From Cardinalis cardinalis (Eukaryota > Chordata > Aves > Passeriformes > Cardinalidae): a DNA stretch of 64,000 bases. Shown in pieces: positions 49,036-60,679 of the stretch (positions are counted from its first letter, which is position 1; each line of letters starts with the position of its first letter). The notes below the pieces were generated by a model that ran no database searches, was not told the DNA's origin, and saw nothing but the letters and a program-made list of their open reading frames with translations. The stretch is from the NCBI GenBank assembly GCA_014549065.1, contig JACDOX010000016.1, forward strand, positions 3,362,672 through 3,426,671. Direction: 5' to 3'. The position numbers were made by a program, and so were the translations under genes.

Positions 49036-52000
49036 ATGCATTTCTAAAATATTTCCATTCACTTCTCAGGTATTCAGTTTGAAACAGAGCTGCCCAATAT
49101 ACTGATCAGCAGAGAAAGGGGAAGAACAGGCTTTGGTGTTCTTCTCTTTTCTGTTGATTTTGTCAAATTGTGTAAAAAAAAAAAGAGTTGGAATAAACTG
49201 GGTCCTTCCTGGGGAATCTGGAACCAGATGAAGGAATGTTCTGCAACAAACAGCTTCTTGAATTAGTGAGGTCAGGACCTCCTGATCCTAAAAGCTGTAG
49301 TGCCTTGTTGATGCTCTCCTGCCACCACTGTGCTTGGTGTGTCTGAGCCAGTCATGTCCCAGTAACATTGAATTGTGTTCCTGTCCCCTGCAGTGGTCAG
49401 GGCTGCCACAGCAGCACGTGCATGGAGAGCAGCCACTGGGAGCTGGGGCTCCTCACAGCCAGCACCAGCCCAGAGCCTGCTGTGTGGGAGAAACAACCAC
49501 TGAGGTGTCAGTGGGGAACACTGAAAACAACCTCTCAGCCAAGCAAGGAGGGATTTCTGTTTATAATGGAAACTTCTTACTTAAGTGCCTGGTGACTGTG
49601 GTCTATTTTTTACGTTGGTGATGTGCTTGAAGCAGAAGGATGATGGCACCCAAGTGCCCCTTTTAACCAAAATTATTCTGTGATTTGTTTAGTTGCTTTA
49701 AGGAGCCTATCTTTCTCTCTCAAGTTTGGGGCTGTAGTCAAATCTATCTTAAGCAAAAGCAGTGTCACTAAATTCTGTGGAGTTATACCTGCCTGCACTG
49801 GGAGAAATTGGTCTTCTGTATTCTGTGGTACTTGTGCAATACTCACCTGGGAAACAGGAATCTTGCTTTTCAAGAGAACATGACACCCAGCTAATTTCAC
49901 TGCCTCTCTTGCAGCAAATCTTCTCGGGAGGGCTAAGCAACAGCATCCTATTTAAAAATCCTGTCCCGGTTTTGGAATACCTGTGCCATCAGAAAGCTAT
50001 GGCCTTATTTTATCTGCCTTATATCTAGTAACAGCCATAGGGAAATGAAGTTTTGTTTTCCCATCACACTTATTCCCCAGTGCAGCAGTTAAAGAACTGT
50101 TTTTCAGAGTGTTTAGAAAGCCCACATTTTTCCCTGGTAACTCAGAGCATAGGAATGTCCTATGGCAAAGGAAGAGCTGGCAAGGACATGCATGCCAGCA
50201 TGTCAGCTGGCCAAGGGTGGGAGATCCCCCACCACTTCCTGCCTGAAGGTTCCCAGGGTGCAACTTGGGAGCACACTCTGTTTGTTTTGGATGTGTGAAG
50301 CCCCTGTAAATACCCTCTCTACATGTCTGAGTTTTAAATATATGTAGTTAGTCTCTACCAACATGTTTTCAGCCTACACAGGGCAACATCTGTTGAAACA
50401 TGCAGCTCTGGCTTAATTTTAGCAGACAAAATGAGGGAAAACTATTTCATCCATCATTAGACCAACATTTGGGAGAAGACTTAGGCCTGGTTCCATCTTC
50501 TAAAGCTAAGCAAATTTTGGCCTCATCAGCAAATGTCTGCTGGTGCAGCAGTGTCTGGCTGTGACACTGGGACCGTCTCTCACAGAGCAGCAATCCTGGC
50601 CCAGCACAGACACTGCTGCCCAGAGAGGCTTTCAGGTAACCAGACAATGTGCACTGGAAGCAGCTCTCCTCACTTCTCCCACCTGTGGTTTTTGAGCACA
50701 GCCCATGTTAAAGCAATGTGGCTGGAGAGCACCAGAGACAAGCACTAATAACTCTGTGAGGGACAACTCTTGGGGAGTAAAGGGAAAACACCCAAAGGTC
50801 TCTCTGCCACAGTGCCAGAGGTGCTGGGTCTGGTGATGGAGGGTAGATGAACANCTCCTAAAAGCTGTTCAGCAGCTCATGGTAGTCTGCAGACCTGCCA
50901 CGATGATCATGGACAACCAGCTTGCATTCCCTCACTCTCTTCCAAATGTCTCTGTAAACTGGATACCAGCGTGGCAATGCCTGATACTAATCCCAAACTG
51001 CATCTACATCCCCTCAGCAACTGTGGGCACAAATCTGCCATTGTCCCTCTGCCACCAATTTAGAAATAAGTGATGAGAGGTGTGAGAGCAGCTGAGTGAG
51101 CCACCAGGCAGCCCTGCCATGTTCCAGGCCAGAGCCATACACGTTTGTNGGGCTGCCTGAAGATGGGCTGAATGTAGGGTGGACATCAGCTGTCTGCACA
51201 GTGCAGAGGAGCTGCACATGGTGTGCCCCCCCTGTGGTGACAGTGCTGTGGCACTGTTGTCTGAGAGCACCAAAGTGCTGCAGTTGTGCAGTGACTGAGG
51301 CATAACTGCAACGTGTTTAAAATTAGTGTAAAATTTAGAAGTTGGCCATATGCAGCATAGCCCAGGAGTGGATCTGGTTATGCTGGGGTTGGCAGGGGGA
51401 CTTTTCTGTTGATATGAGCTTTTATTAAATGGGATTTTTTTATAGCACTACATGATGGGAAGCACTTGGACTTGTAGCCCAGAGCTGGGAGATGCTTTAC
51501 TGGGAGCTGGCTTAGAGGAACCAGTGTTGTTTCACTTTCCATTGCTGATCAGATACTTTTCCATATACTGCTTCCCTCTATTGATAAACAAGGTCATAAT
51601 ACTTATTTTCCTTAACTTGAAGCAGCAATGTTAAGGTCTGATTAATCCTGTGACATACAGGTCATGCTTGTTAAAATTGAAAGCCATAGATGATTTTATG
51701 TGGAAGAGATTGCCATATGCTGAAATGGTATGAGAAGCATTGTTTCTAGTTTCACTTTCTTTAAATGGAGAAAGCAGGTTTCTTTTCCCTTAGATTTGTG
51801 AATTTACAACTCCATCATTTCTTGTAGGTCAAGATATTTATATAATTGTATTTTGAAAACATGTCCATTTTTATGAATGAGTGGCAATCCTTCAAAAGAA
51901 TGAAGGTCACAATGCCTTAGACATAGAAGAATAAACAAAAATTAAGAAGTTTAGCTGTTACTTACTCTTTCTGGAATTTAAAACATCTGTGATAGGAAGT

Positions 52001-52558
52001 TTGAAAGTCTGTTTAGCTAGATAGCTGAGAATTTGGTTTGTTTTGGTTTGTTTAGAAAGTATGCTAGTTATTTCNGATGTTTGGCCTATAAAGAATGTAA
52101 AACAATTTAATTGTCTCAGGTCTGAATTTAATTCGAGTCACTGGCAGAAGGTCACTAAATTCAGTCCAGGGTTTCATTCAGATTTGCCATTTAGACCTAA
52201 AAAATGTTACCATAAAAATGTCGGCATGTTTGTTATGCAGGGACTATAATGTCTTAATTGAAATGCAACCAGAAACTATTTTAAAAACTTCTATTACAGT
52301 TCACGTGACNGACAGTATTCTGTCACTTTAACATCTGTTTTAGAGCCAACTCATGAGATTTAGCCTTTGTCTGACTAGAACTCTTTTGATTTCGGTAAAG
52401 TTGCACACATTTAAATCCTGAATTTGTCTCACATGATTGGCTTTTTAATTGCATTATTTAATTTTCTTTATCTCCAACCCAGTGTTGTAGTGTGGAGCTT
52501 CAGCACATGTCAGAATATGGTCAATAATGGATCCTTTCTTCTTCCTTCTATATTTTCA

Positions 52559-52567
52559 CAGTTACAG
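52559..52567 (+). promoter_or_regulatory. Tandem splice acceptor (CAG TTA CAG)
   Basis: Two AG acceptors lie six bases apart, at 52560-52561 and 52566-52567. Using the first adds Leu-Gln before GSIKRK; using the second starts the exon at GGATCC. Both keep phase 0. The pyrimidine tract before the first (CTTCTTCCTTCTATATTTTC) serves both. Mastermind-family proteins have a Q or LQ directly before the G(S/T)(L/V)KRK block, so either site would yield a plausible protein. Confidence 0.6.
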
Positions 52568-54265
52568 GGATCCATTAAAAGAAAACTGGAAGATGATAGC
52601 TCTCCTGCCTCCAGTGGTGTGCCTGATGTCACTTTCCCAAATGACAGTAAAAGACTTTGTCTGGATGATGTAAACCTTGCCATGGGCCAAGGCGCCAATC
52701 CCAGCATGGCGTGTCCAGAAATGCAAAGTTCTCCATTCCCCACCGGTCACAGCACTTCTTCCCTGGGAGTCACAGGGCACCCAGTGCTCCTGGAAAACAA
52801 TCACATGAATGGGGGTGGNATTGGCTCCCCGTTCTCAGTGCCAGCCAACACAGAAATAAATCAGAAAGGGTCAATAGGAGGGCAAACCAACAACATTGTC
52901 CATTACGATGAGAAAGGAAACAGCTTACAGTCTGTGGACCAGGAGCTGCAAGATCTATTGGAAGAGCTGACCAAAATGCCTGATCCTTCTCCCAATGACC
53001 TGGATCTGGAGAAGATTTTGTGCAGCAAGGCTGAAGATCCACTTGGTCTGAGTCATTCCCAACCAAACATAAGTACCACTCCAAAGTCCTCCCCGCAGAC
53101 TTCCCACTTGGAGAACCATGTTGCTAACAAAGATTTTTCTCCAGGCTGCAATCCAACCAGTGGAGGATCCCCTCAGATGAGACCATCATCTGCTGGAGCT
53201 AACTTCCAGGTTCCTCCCTCAAACAAACCTGCTGCATCACCCATCTCTNCAGCAGCTCAGAACAAAAACCAGCCACCACCGATGCTGCCAGTGCCCTTGC
53301 CCAACATGCCTGGCTCCAACTGGCATGCTCAGCAGCTAAAGCAGCTGGCAGCCAGCAAGCAGGTGTCTGGTACCAAGCAGCAAGTACAGGCTCCCAGCTG
53401 GCCAACTATGTCTCCTCCTGGTCTCTCTCCGCCTTACAGGGCAGGATCATCCCCACACCATCAACCTTTCAGTCCTCAAAATGTTATGGTGTCTGGCATG
53501 CCTGCTAATAATTTACCAGGAAACAACATTCAGAGTCCTCAAAACACTCTGCTTTCAAGCATGACTTCCAGTAGCACCCCATCCAATGGCCCCTCTCCCC
53601 CCTATGGCTCTGAGAAGCTCTCCAGTCCAGCTCTGAGCCAGCAGCCCTTCAGCCCTCAGAGCTCCATGCTGCCTGCTCTGACAGCAGCCAGCTTGCCAGC
53701 CAGCAGCATTAAAAGCCCACAGAACAACCTGGTTGCNAGCATGGCCTCCACAAATACTGGACCTTCTCCACCATACAGGCCAGAAAAGCTGTCGAGCCCT
53801 GCTCTGCATCAGCAGCCCTTCAGTCCTCAAGGTACATTAATCTCCAACATCACTCCCACCAGCAATCCCACAAATATGCAGAACTCGCTTTTTAAATCAA
53901 TGACTACAAACCAGACCAAAAATATGAACATAATTATGCAACAGCCATCCAGTAGCTTACAGCCAGGTCTGGTGAATGAGAGCCCTGTTAGCCAAGACCA
54001 GTTTTCTTTCAACAACACCAAACCACTGTCTCACTTCGCCTCAGAGTCAGCTACTCAAAAAATGTCCCCTCTGACAGCAGGACAAGGACAGCAGTCCCTC
54101 ATTCACTATCTCCAGCAGCAGCAGCAGCAGCAGTCCCCAGCCACGCAGCAGCCCCAGCAGAACAGCAGCAGCCAGTTCCTCCAGCAGCAGTTCCGACAGC
54201 TGATGCAGCCCCATCGGATGCAGAGGCAGATGCAGGCTGCCACACTGCCATCTCAGAGCAGACAG
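52562..54265 (+). CDS. MAMLD1: MAMLD1 large central coding exon (partial gene)
   Basis: This exon encodes most of MAMLD1, a nuclear mastermind-like protein that in mammals activates the Hes3 promoter, supports testosterone synthesis in fetal testis and is mutated in hypospadias. It runs 568 codons without a stop, from acceptor TTTTCACAG (or six bases later, TTACAG) to GACAG/GTGAG, phase 0 at both ends. Visible parts, in exon residues: basic KRK at 6-8; KRLCLDDVNLAMG from 30; acidic VDQELQDLLEEL from 125, ending in DLDLEKIL near 153; SPQMRPSSAG at 203-212; HAQQLKQLAASK at 255-266; three imperfect repeats at 289-452; NTKPLSHF near 485-492; seven Q at 518-524 and a Q-rich end. The KR.CL.DV.LAMG, LLENN.MNG and VDQELQ.LLEELTK..DPSPN.LDLEKIL blocks identify MAMLD1 rather than MAML1-3. 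The Notch-binding basic domain of MAML1-3 is absent, as in human MAMLD1. Three Ns fall in the exon. Start-codon and C-terminal exons are not assigned. The open frame extends upstream into intron and 21 codons past the donor. Confidence 0.93.
53426..53917 (+). repeat. Triplicated 51-57-residue repeat inside MAMLD1
   Basis: Three consecutive units share one pattern. Unit 1 is 53426-53593 (56 codons), unit 2 is 53594-53764 (57 codons), unit 3 is 53765-53917 (51 codons). Each begins SPPY(R/G); units 2 and 3 continue EKLSSPAL; all have QPFSPQ; units 1 and 2 carry a second SPQN.L..SM block, which in unit 3 appears as MQNSLFKSM. The units differ at many codons, so the duplication is old. They are rich in Ser-Pro and Pro-Tyr and probably disordered. 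Confidence 0.85.
54113..54133 (+). repeat. (CAG)7 coding trinucleotide repeat
   Basis: Seven pure CAG codons encode glutamine after HYL in the C-terminal Q-rich part of the MAMLD1 exon. Mastermind proteins have polyQ at the equivalent place, and its length commonly varies. Confidence 0.95.
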
Positions 54266-57200
54266 GTGAGAACCCCTCTTCTGTCTTACATGGCTTATGT
54301 GAAAATACCAAGTCATTTATTTTCTTAACTTTGCTCTTCCATTTGTGTTTCAAATGCGACGTCACTAAATTTCTGAGGTGTGCACAGTGCATCCACGGAC
54401 AATACAAGGCAATAACAACCTTTGGTGTTATCATAGGAAATTTATTTATTTCTTCAACTAAAAATGTACTGTAATTCCACCATGCATTGCCTGTTTTAGC
54501 CTGGTGGAGAGCTTTGTGCTATTTTAAAGTAATTTTTTTACTTGTANAGGTGATCGTGTCTTTTAGCTTATATTATAATCTCCAGAGATATTCTCCTTGC
54601 ATGTATCATGTTATCCTTTCAGAGGGAATATCTTCTTTTTATCTTTGTGCCCTTCAACAAATTCATCTCTGTTTTATGCTTCTGAGGCTAGAAAAGATCA
54701 GGTGGGGTGAGAAGTGAAGTTAAAATGTGTCCTTCATGGACAGCAGGTCAAATAGTACAGCTCCTGAATAGCAAAGAGGCAGACTTGAAATACCTGTTAC
54801 TAGCATTTGCCAGAAGCCATTCCCTGCTTTGGATGAGGGCCATTCCCCACCCATGGTGATCTGTGATACCAATCGAGCTGGTAAATGCAAAAATGCAGCT
54901 GGCAAAAGTGAGGCACAGCCCTGGTTTCCATCCAGCCACCTCCTCCCTGAGACTCAGTGAGAGGTGTGAATCTGCTACCACCCCAGATCAGAGAGGTGTG
55001 CTGTGAGCAGGGTCTGAGAGCAGGGAAGGGCTTGGGGATGGGTCTGAGAGCAGCCTGGCTCTGAGGAATAAACTTTTTGTTTGGAAGAATAGTTGGAAAC
55101 ACCAGACCTCACCACCAAACCAAGGCTTTGTTAGGCTGAACCAACACTTTGTGAGCAGACTCTTCCAAACTGCTTAGCTGTGCACACAGTCACTCCATCA
55201 GCAGCTTGGGAAGGACTGAGACACTGCTCTCCCAGTAAAGCAGAGACTGATCACTGAAATTCTGCTGGGATCTGCTTGAGAGCTGAAGTGTGAAATGCAC
55301 TCCAGAGCCAGGTCTTCTTTGCCCTTTTNCCCTGCACAGTGACTGGTTCTTAAGGAGGGGGATTTCCTCAGTCTTGGTGTAACTAAATATCAAAATGTCC
55401 TGTGACAGCAATGAGAATTAGGGGGTAGTCACTATCAGCTTCTGAGGGGTAAGCCAGTGAGGTGCATTGTCACTGAGCCTCTTCAGGATGCCCTCCTCTT
55501 TCCCAAGCTGTGCTCCCTCCNTTGTCCCTTCCTGCAGCAGCCTAGAGCAGGCAGCAGGGCAGGACTGGTGCCTCNCTGGATTTGTGTAGAACAGGTAACA
55601 GGGGGGCACACCTAGTGCTCTTCAGAGGGCTACCAGTGGAAGGCCCCCTATTCAACAAAGACCTGGAGCAGTTTGTTGCTCCAGGCACATGAGGACCCTG
55701 CTTATGTTCAGTGGGACCCTGGTTAAACAGAGAGTAGAGAGTGTTGCTGGATACGACTGAAAGGGAGCAAAGTGCAGCAGTTCCACAAATTACTGCCCAC
55801 CAGATGTTTTACTCTGGAGGCAGGTGTGGGTGAAGAATACATTCATGGTGTTTTCCTGCATCTTGCATGAGGACTAATAAGTTGTTAACCACAGTGACAT
55901 GATCACTTTTGATCATGCGTCCATAACCTTTGAGGGTTTTTTTTGGCTTCACCACTTAGTGTGTGAAGTAGGAATGTCCTTGTTGGATTCCTGAGGTTTC
56001 TATGCCCCGGTTTTGCCTGCTTTGCATTTTAGTCTTATACCTCTAAAGCCCTTGCATCACTGATTAGACATTTAAAAAAAAAATTCCTGAAGTCAGTCTG
56101 TCTAATTGGCCGAAATATTCCTTCTTTGAGCAGCTTTCCTGGTGTCTGCCTGTGCTGCATTTTCAGCTGATTCTCACTGTCAGAGAGAGAGANATTATAA
56201 TCTTGCTGCTATCAGTAAAGATCAAGGACAGTTAAGACAATGATTACAGGTGATGAGCATTTTACATTTTCAGACTAGTTGGGTAAGCTTATGGTGCCTC
56301 CCTCGTTTTACAGGGCAGACTTAGACCAATAATTACACACCAGATGACAGTGCTCCAGTTTTACAGTCTGTTGGGCTGCTGAAGAAAGATGGTGGATGTT
56401 CAGGAGTGGAGCATTTTGTAAGGTTTTGATAACTTTACTGCAAATCTCATAGAAGAAAATGGATCCTGAGTGCCAAATAAAAAGAAAGATTACATAGGAA
56501 AATGATTCTGTGTAGGAATCCTTGAGTCTGAGATACTTATGACATTTCATGGAATCTGGCATGGAGATCTGCTATTTGTCTGCAGTAGATTTCTNATTTA
56601 CATTGAGAGATGGTACTGAATTGTGGACCCCACCTGCTCTGTGCCAATTTTACTCCATTAGAGTGAAGTAGCCCCAGTGACTGTGGGTTTGATTGCCAGC
56701 AGTGTATCCAGAGCTGAATTTGAGCTTTGCAGAATTTCAGTGCAGTTCCCTCCTGAGGCAGGTGATGAATAGGACTTTTCAAGCAATGAGCAGTTGTTTC
56801 ATTAAAAGGCACATGTTAAAGATTCAGAAGATGGGAGAGACAACTTCTGCATCTCAAAAATTACTAAGTTTGTGGTAGAAATTTGCCCTTTTTTAGCCTC
56901 ATTTACAGAAATTTGCTCAGAGAAAAATAACAGCATTCCCTGAAATGTTGTTTAGTGCTTAAAAGCCATCCCCTATCTCTGTGTGTGTGTTTGTAAATGT
57001 GACTAAAATTTATAAAAAGAAGGCATAGTTCTCTCTTCTTTGGAGCAAGAGGTGCAGCTTTGTACAGAAGAAGAATGTGGATGGTGGCCAGTTGGAGGGA
57101 GAACAATAAACCATGAAATTTGATCCTTGTAGCAGGCACAGCAACACGGGGAACAGAGCCGCAGAGCCAGAGTGAGCGTTTTGCTGTTGTTTCACTGTGT

Positions 57201-59150
57201 ATTAAAGCAAACACTCCACATTCCAAAAGCAGGGTTGCTGCTGGTGCCTCCCAGCTCTGCCATTTTCGTAGTTAGTGATGTATCTTTTAAGTGCAATCAG
57301 CGTGTGTCCCAGATCCTGTCTTGCCTGGACACTGCTCCATCTGATAGGGCTAATCTCCCCCATCTGAAGCTCTGTGTCTTTATTGTTGGCCAGGACGGGT
57401 ATTGATTGAGGCGCTGACAGTTTGCATTGTGTGCTGCTGCAAAGCCTGGTGGGGCTAACGCTGCTCTCTGGCCATGGGCAGCTTTTCATTTTATTCCTGT
57501 AGGGCTGATACTGGTGAGTGGCATTATACTCAAAGGTCTGGACTCTTAAATCCAAATATAAAGTTGGTAGTAAATGCCAGAGTCAAAGGTACTCTCCAGA
57601 GCTATCACATGCTGTTTTCAGGGGTAAAGCTTCACTACCTTACTCTGTCTGCTGTTTCTGGGAGCACAAAAAGCTGNATTTGCCCAGGCAGGTTGACTAG
57701 TTGGGCATCTCCCTGATTTTCATGTCTAAATAGAGTTTGTACGTGCAGATTTCCTGTTCCGGAATGTCCAATACACTGAGCCCAATTCTGCCTTCAGCAG
57801 TGCTGATACAACACCTCAGTTCAGAAAAGCTGTTCTGTCGGTCCCTCCAGAGCAAGAGCAGACGCAGGGCTCAGTGCAGGGGAAGGAGGCATCCCCTCCT
57901 CGCTGAGGGCAGGAAAAGCAGCCGGTGATATCCACAGTTTGAGTCAGGCTGGAATACCANAAACCCTTTGGGTGGCTAGCTCTTTGCCAAACCCAAGCTG
58001 ATCTGAGTTAACACTTGGGAGTCTCGGGGAGGAGAGCAGGATTGCCCCTGACTGCTCCGTGTGTGAAATGCTGGCAACCAAAACACAGCTGAAAAGGTTG
58101 TTTTGTTGGGGGGATGTAGGTGATAAACAGCCATTGTCTGGGAGGGACATGCTGTGTCTCTGGGCTCCACTTGCACCGTAGGAACCAAATGTGCTATTCT
58201 TAGAGCTCTCTGCATTCCTGCTGACATCCAGGGAGCTGTACACTGGATTGTCAGTGAAGGGTACATTTGTTTCATCTCCATTGCCAAAAATACTGATAGA
58301 GAAAAAATGACAGGGGAAGAGACAGAGAGAAAACTAATATTATTTGCAGTAAAAGTGGCTGTACTTTTACTACATATGGACTGCATATGGGATAGTGAAG
58401 AACATGCTGAGGACTAAAATATCCTTTGAAAAGCAAAGTATTTCTTTGACTGTGGTAAAAGCAGCAATACATTATCTGAGTTGGAAGAATAAACTATAGG
58501 TTGCAGAGAAACACCGAAACTTCTGAGCTAGATTAAATATTCCTTTTTAAGTGAAAAATCTTCTTTCAGAGTGCAAGTTTTCTAAATATAGAAACAAAAC
58601 TGAAGAAGAAATGTGCTGTTATGAAGAGCAAACTGACCCAGAGGTTAGATGTCAAAGGTTAAATAGCTATAATGGAATACAAAATACAGCTTTTATTAAT
58701 ATGAAGAAATGGTAATACCATGGCCTGATTTCTGGGTGCCATATATTATGGGAAGTTCTTTCTGCCTGTGAGAAGTCAGTGCACTGTGATTGTTAGGTGA
58801 GACTGTTCTGACTCAGCAGCACTTTATGAGCTCTGATGCAGGTTGATGAAGAGTTTGGGAAAGCAGAGAACACAGCCTGCATCATCTGAGTACATACAGT
58901 CCTCCTGCAAGTACAGGGAAAAATAATGTTTTATTTGGGATTTCCAAGATGTTACAAGGCATCTTCCTAATGCATAAAACAATTACAGTACCATGCTTTA
59001 TTAATAAACCAAAAGTACTGGCCAGATTTCATCTGCAGCTTCACTACTCTACCCTTTTTCTTCCTATTTTTAAGAATATTCTTCTTATTCTTCTTACCTT
59101 TTTCTGCTTATTTTTAAAGCCACTTTGAATGAAGTTCTGCTTGTCTCTTC

Positions 59151-59235
59151 TTCTCTTCTCTTCTCTTCTCTTCTCTTCTCTTCTCTTCTCTTCTCTTCTC
59201 TTCTCTTCTCTTCTCTTCTCTTCTCTTCTCTTCTC
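59151..59235. repeat. (TTCTC)17 pentanucleotide microsatellite
   Basis: Seventeen uninterrupted copies of TTCTC, a pure polypyrimidine tract of 85 bp. The complementary GAGAA strand reads as an EEKRR-type open frame and the given strand as an LLFSS-type frame; both are repeat artefacts. Mirror-type polypurine/polypyrimidine DNA of this length can form triplex structure. Confidence 0.97.
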
Positions 59236-60599
59236 TTTTCTCCTTTTTCAAATCTACCTTTTTTTCTTTTACCAATGCTGTGAAGAGAAAACCAGATTTG
59301 ATTTCAAAGGACAGCAGCAGCACAATACCAAAGCAAAGCCTTTGAGGGATGGAGGGCTTTTGAAGGCAAAGCAACAAGCCCTTCAGCTAATTAAGTGCCT
59401 TTGAATAGGGGAATAAAGGAAGCTGGTGATGAATCTGGATTACAGAGAGCAATAAGGCGGAGCCCGGAGTTTGACATCTCCATAGATGTTAAAACATCTT
59501 CCTGAATGGTCATTTCTGAATTTGTATTTATCTGTGCATTTGCCAGTGAATTGATGTTTTTCAAACTTGGAGATTCTCTGTTTTCTTCTCAAGAGAGTCT
59601 GAGAGGAGCTTGACTGAAACTATCAACTGCCTTCTTCTCCCTTCCCTCCCCTGGGAATAAATAATGTCAGATAAGTTTTGGAAAGTAAGAAGTAAACTTG
59701 TGGAACAAAATGGAGTGTTTGGCCTCAACACTCAACAGTAACACAACATTTTCAGAAGTGCAGTAATCAAGATAAAAACCCCTTAATTCACATCTGATCT
59801 TCTGGGCCCATTGCTCTTTCTCAGTGTTTTTTTNAATTGCATGTGTTGTCTTCTTGTGTTCCATTTTGGGTATTTTAAAGCATTCCCTGTTGTAGTGGAG
59901 CCTTTACAGACACAAGCACTCTGTGTCTTAACCTTCTCACTTCTTTGGCTTGTATTTTCAGATGTTTGCAGGCANTGATGTTTCCAACTGCTCTGCCTAA
60001 TGCACTCATAATTCCTTCCAGTTTAGCTCTCTGTTGTGCTGATAGCAGTCTTGGACACCACACAGCACATCATTAGGGGAAGCAATCTGCACAGAAGAAG
60101 CTTGTAAATAGACCAAATCCTTCTAAACACTACGTGGGGAGCATCCTCCCCCACTCTCACCATCACCCACCTTTTGGAACTGAAATTAATGTGGACACTA
60201 CACCAAAGCTGCAGCACTTTGCTCCATCCAGACAGGTCTTTCCCTTGGTTATGACCTGCTTAATAAAATGGAAAATGTTCAGCCAGCAATTGAGCATTTA
60301 GGACACGGACAGCTCTGTGGGAATCTCACACTGGACAAATTAAAATCCAATCAGAAAGCAAAAAGAGGCTCAGGAGGTACTGTAAACACCAGTGAGGGGT
60401 GGTGGAGGGTTTGAGGAAGTCTTCTCTTCCTTATGTGCAGGACAATGAAGCGATGAGGGAGGGTTGTCCAGGGTGGAGAAAGAGGAAGCCGTGCTCATGA
60501 ACACATACAGGGAAATGTGACTTAGCCCAGAGAAATTTGAGGCAAGGTGCTGCATTTCAGCCTGACAGGCTGCTTGCCATGTCCAGGTGCTTAGGATGG

Positions 60600-60679
60600 G
60601 GCTGTGTGACAGGGCTGTGTGTCCAGGCTGTGTCACAGGGCTGTGTGTCCAGGCTGTGTGTGACAGAGCTGTGTGTCCA
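60600..60679 (+). repeat. Minisatellite, three units of 26-28 bp
   Basis: Units at 60600-60625, 60626-60651 and 60652-60679 share the form GGCTGTGTSACAGGGCTGTG followed by TGTCCA; the third has an extra TG and one G-to-A change. Each unit is itself built from two GGCTGTGT half-units, indicating nested duplication. Confidence 0.85.

Larger units (their letters stand above)
36506..52561. other. Presumed intron immediately upstream of the MAMLD1 large exon
   Basis: Non-coding DNA with a CR1 fragment (43090-43165), a strong hairpin (45918-45951) and a short GT run (49020-49035). I searched for a coding exon resembling the ~57-residue N-terminus of long human MAMLD1 and did not find it. Single-base Ns are absent from 35947 to 41950, the longest such run in the window. 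Confidence 0.5.

Noticed and set aside
52424..52561. Upstream ATG extension of the MAMLD1 frame
   Set aside because: The 46 codons before the acceptor are hydrophobic, match no MAMLD1 or MAML sequence I recall, and sit over a pyrimidine tract and AG acceptor; this is intron.
52562..54265. Assignment to MAML1, MAML2 or MAML3
   Set aside because: The exon shares general family motifs with them, but the specific KR.CL.DV.LAMG, LLENN.MNG and VDQELQ.LLEELTK blocks match MAMLD1.
54266..54328. Read-through of the MAMLD1 frame after the donor
   Set aside because: GTGAG follows the CAG exactly where I recall the human exon ending (after an RQ pair); the 20 further residues look like intron.
55662..55685. 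Perfect 9-bp hairpin CCTGGAGCA / TGCTCCAGG
   Set aside because: About two such stems are expected by chance in 64 kb.
59114..59404. EEKRR-type and LLFSS-type open frames
   Set aside because: Direct translations of the TTCTC pentanucleotide repeat.
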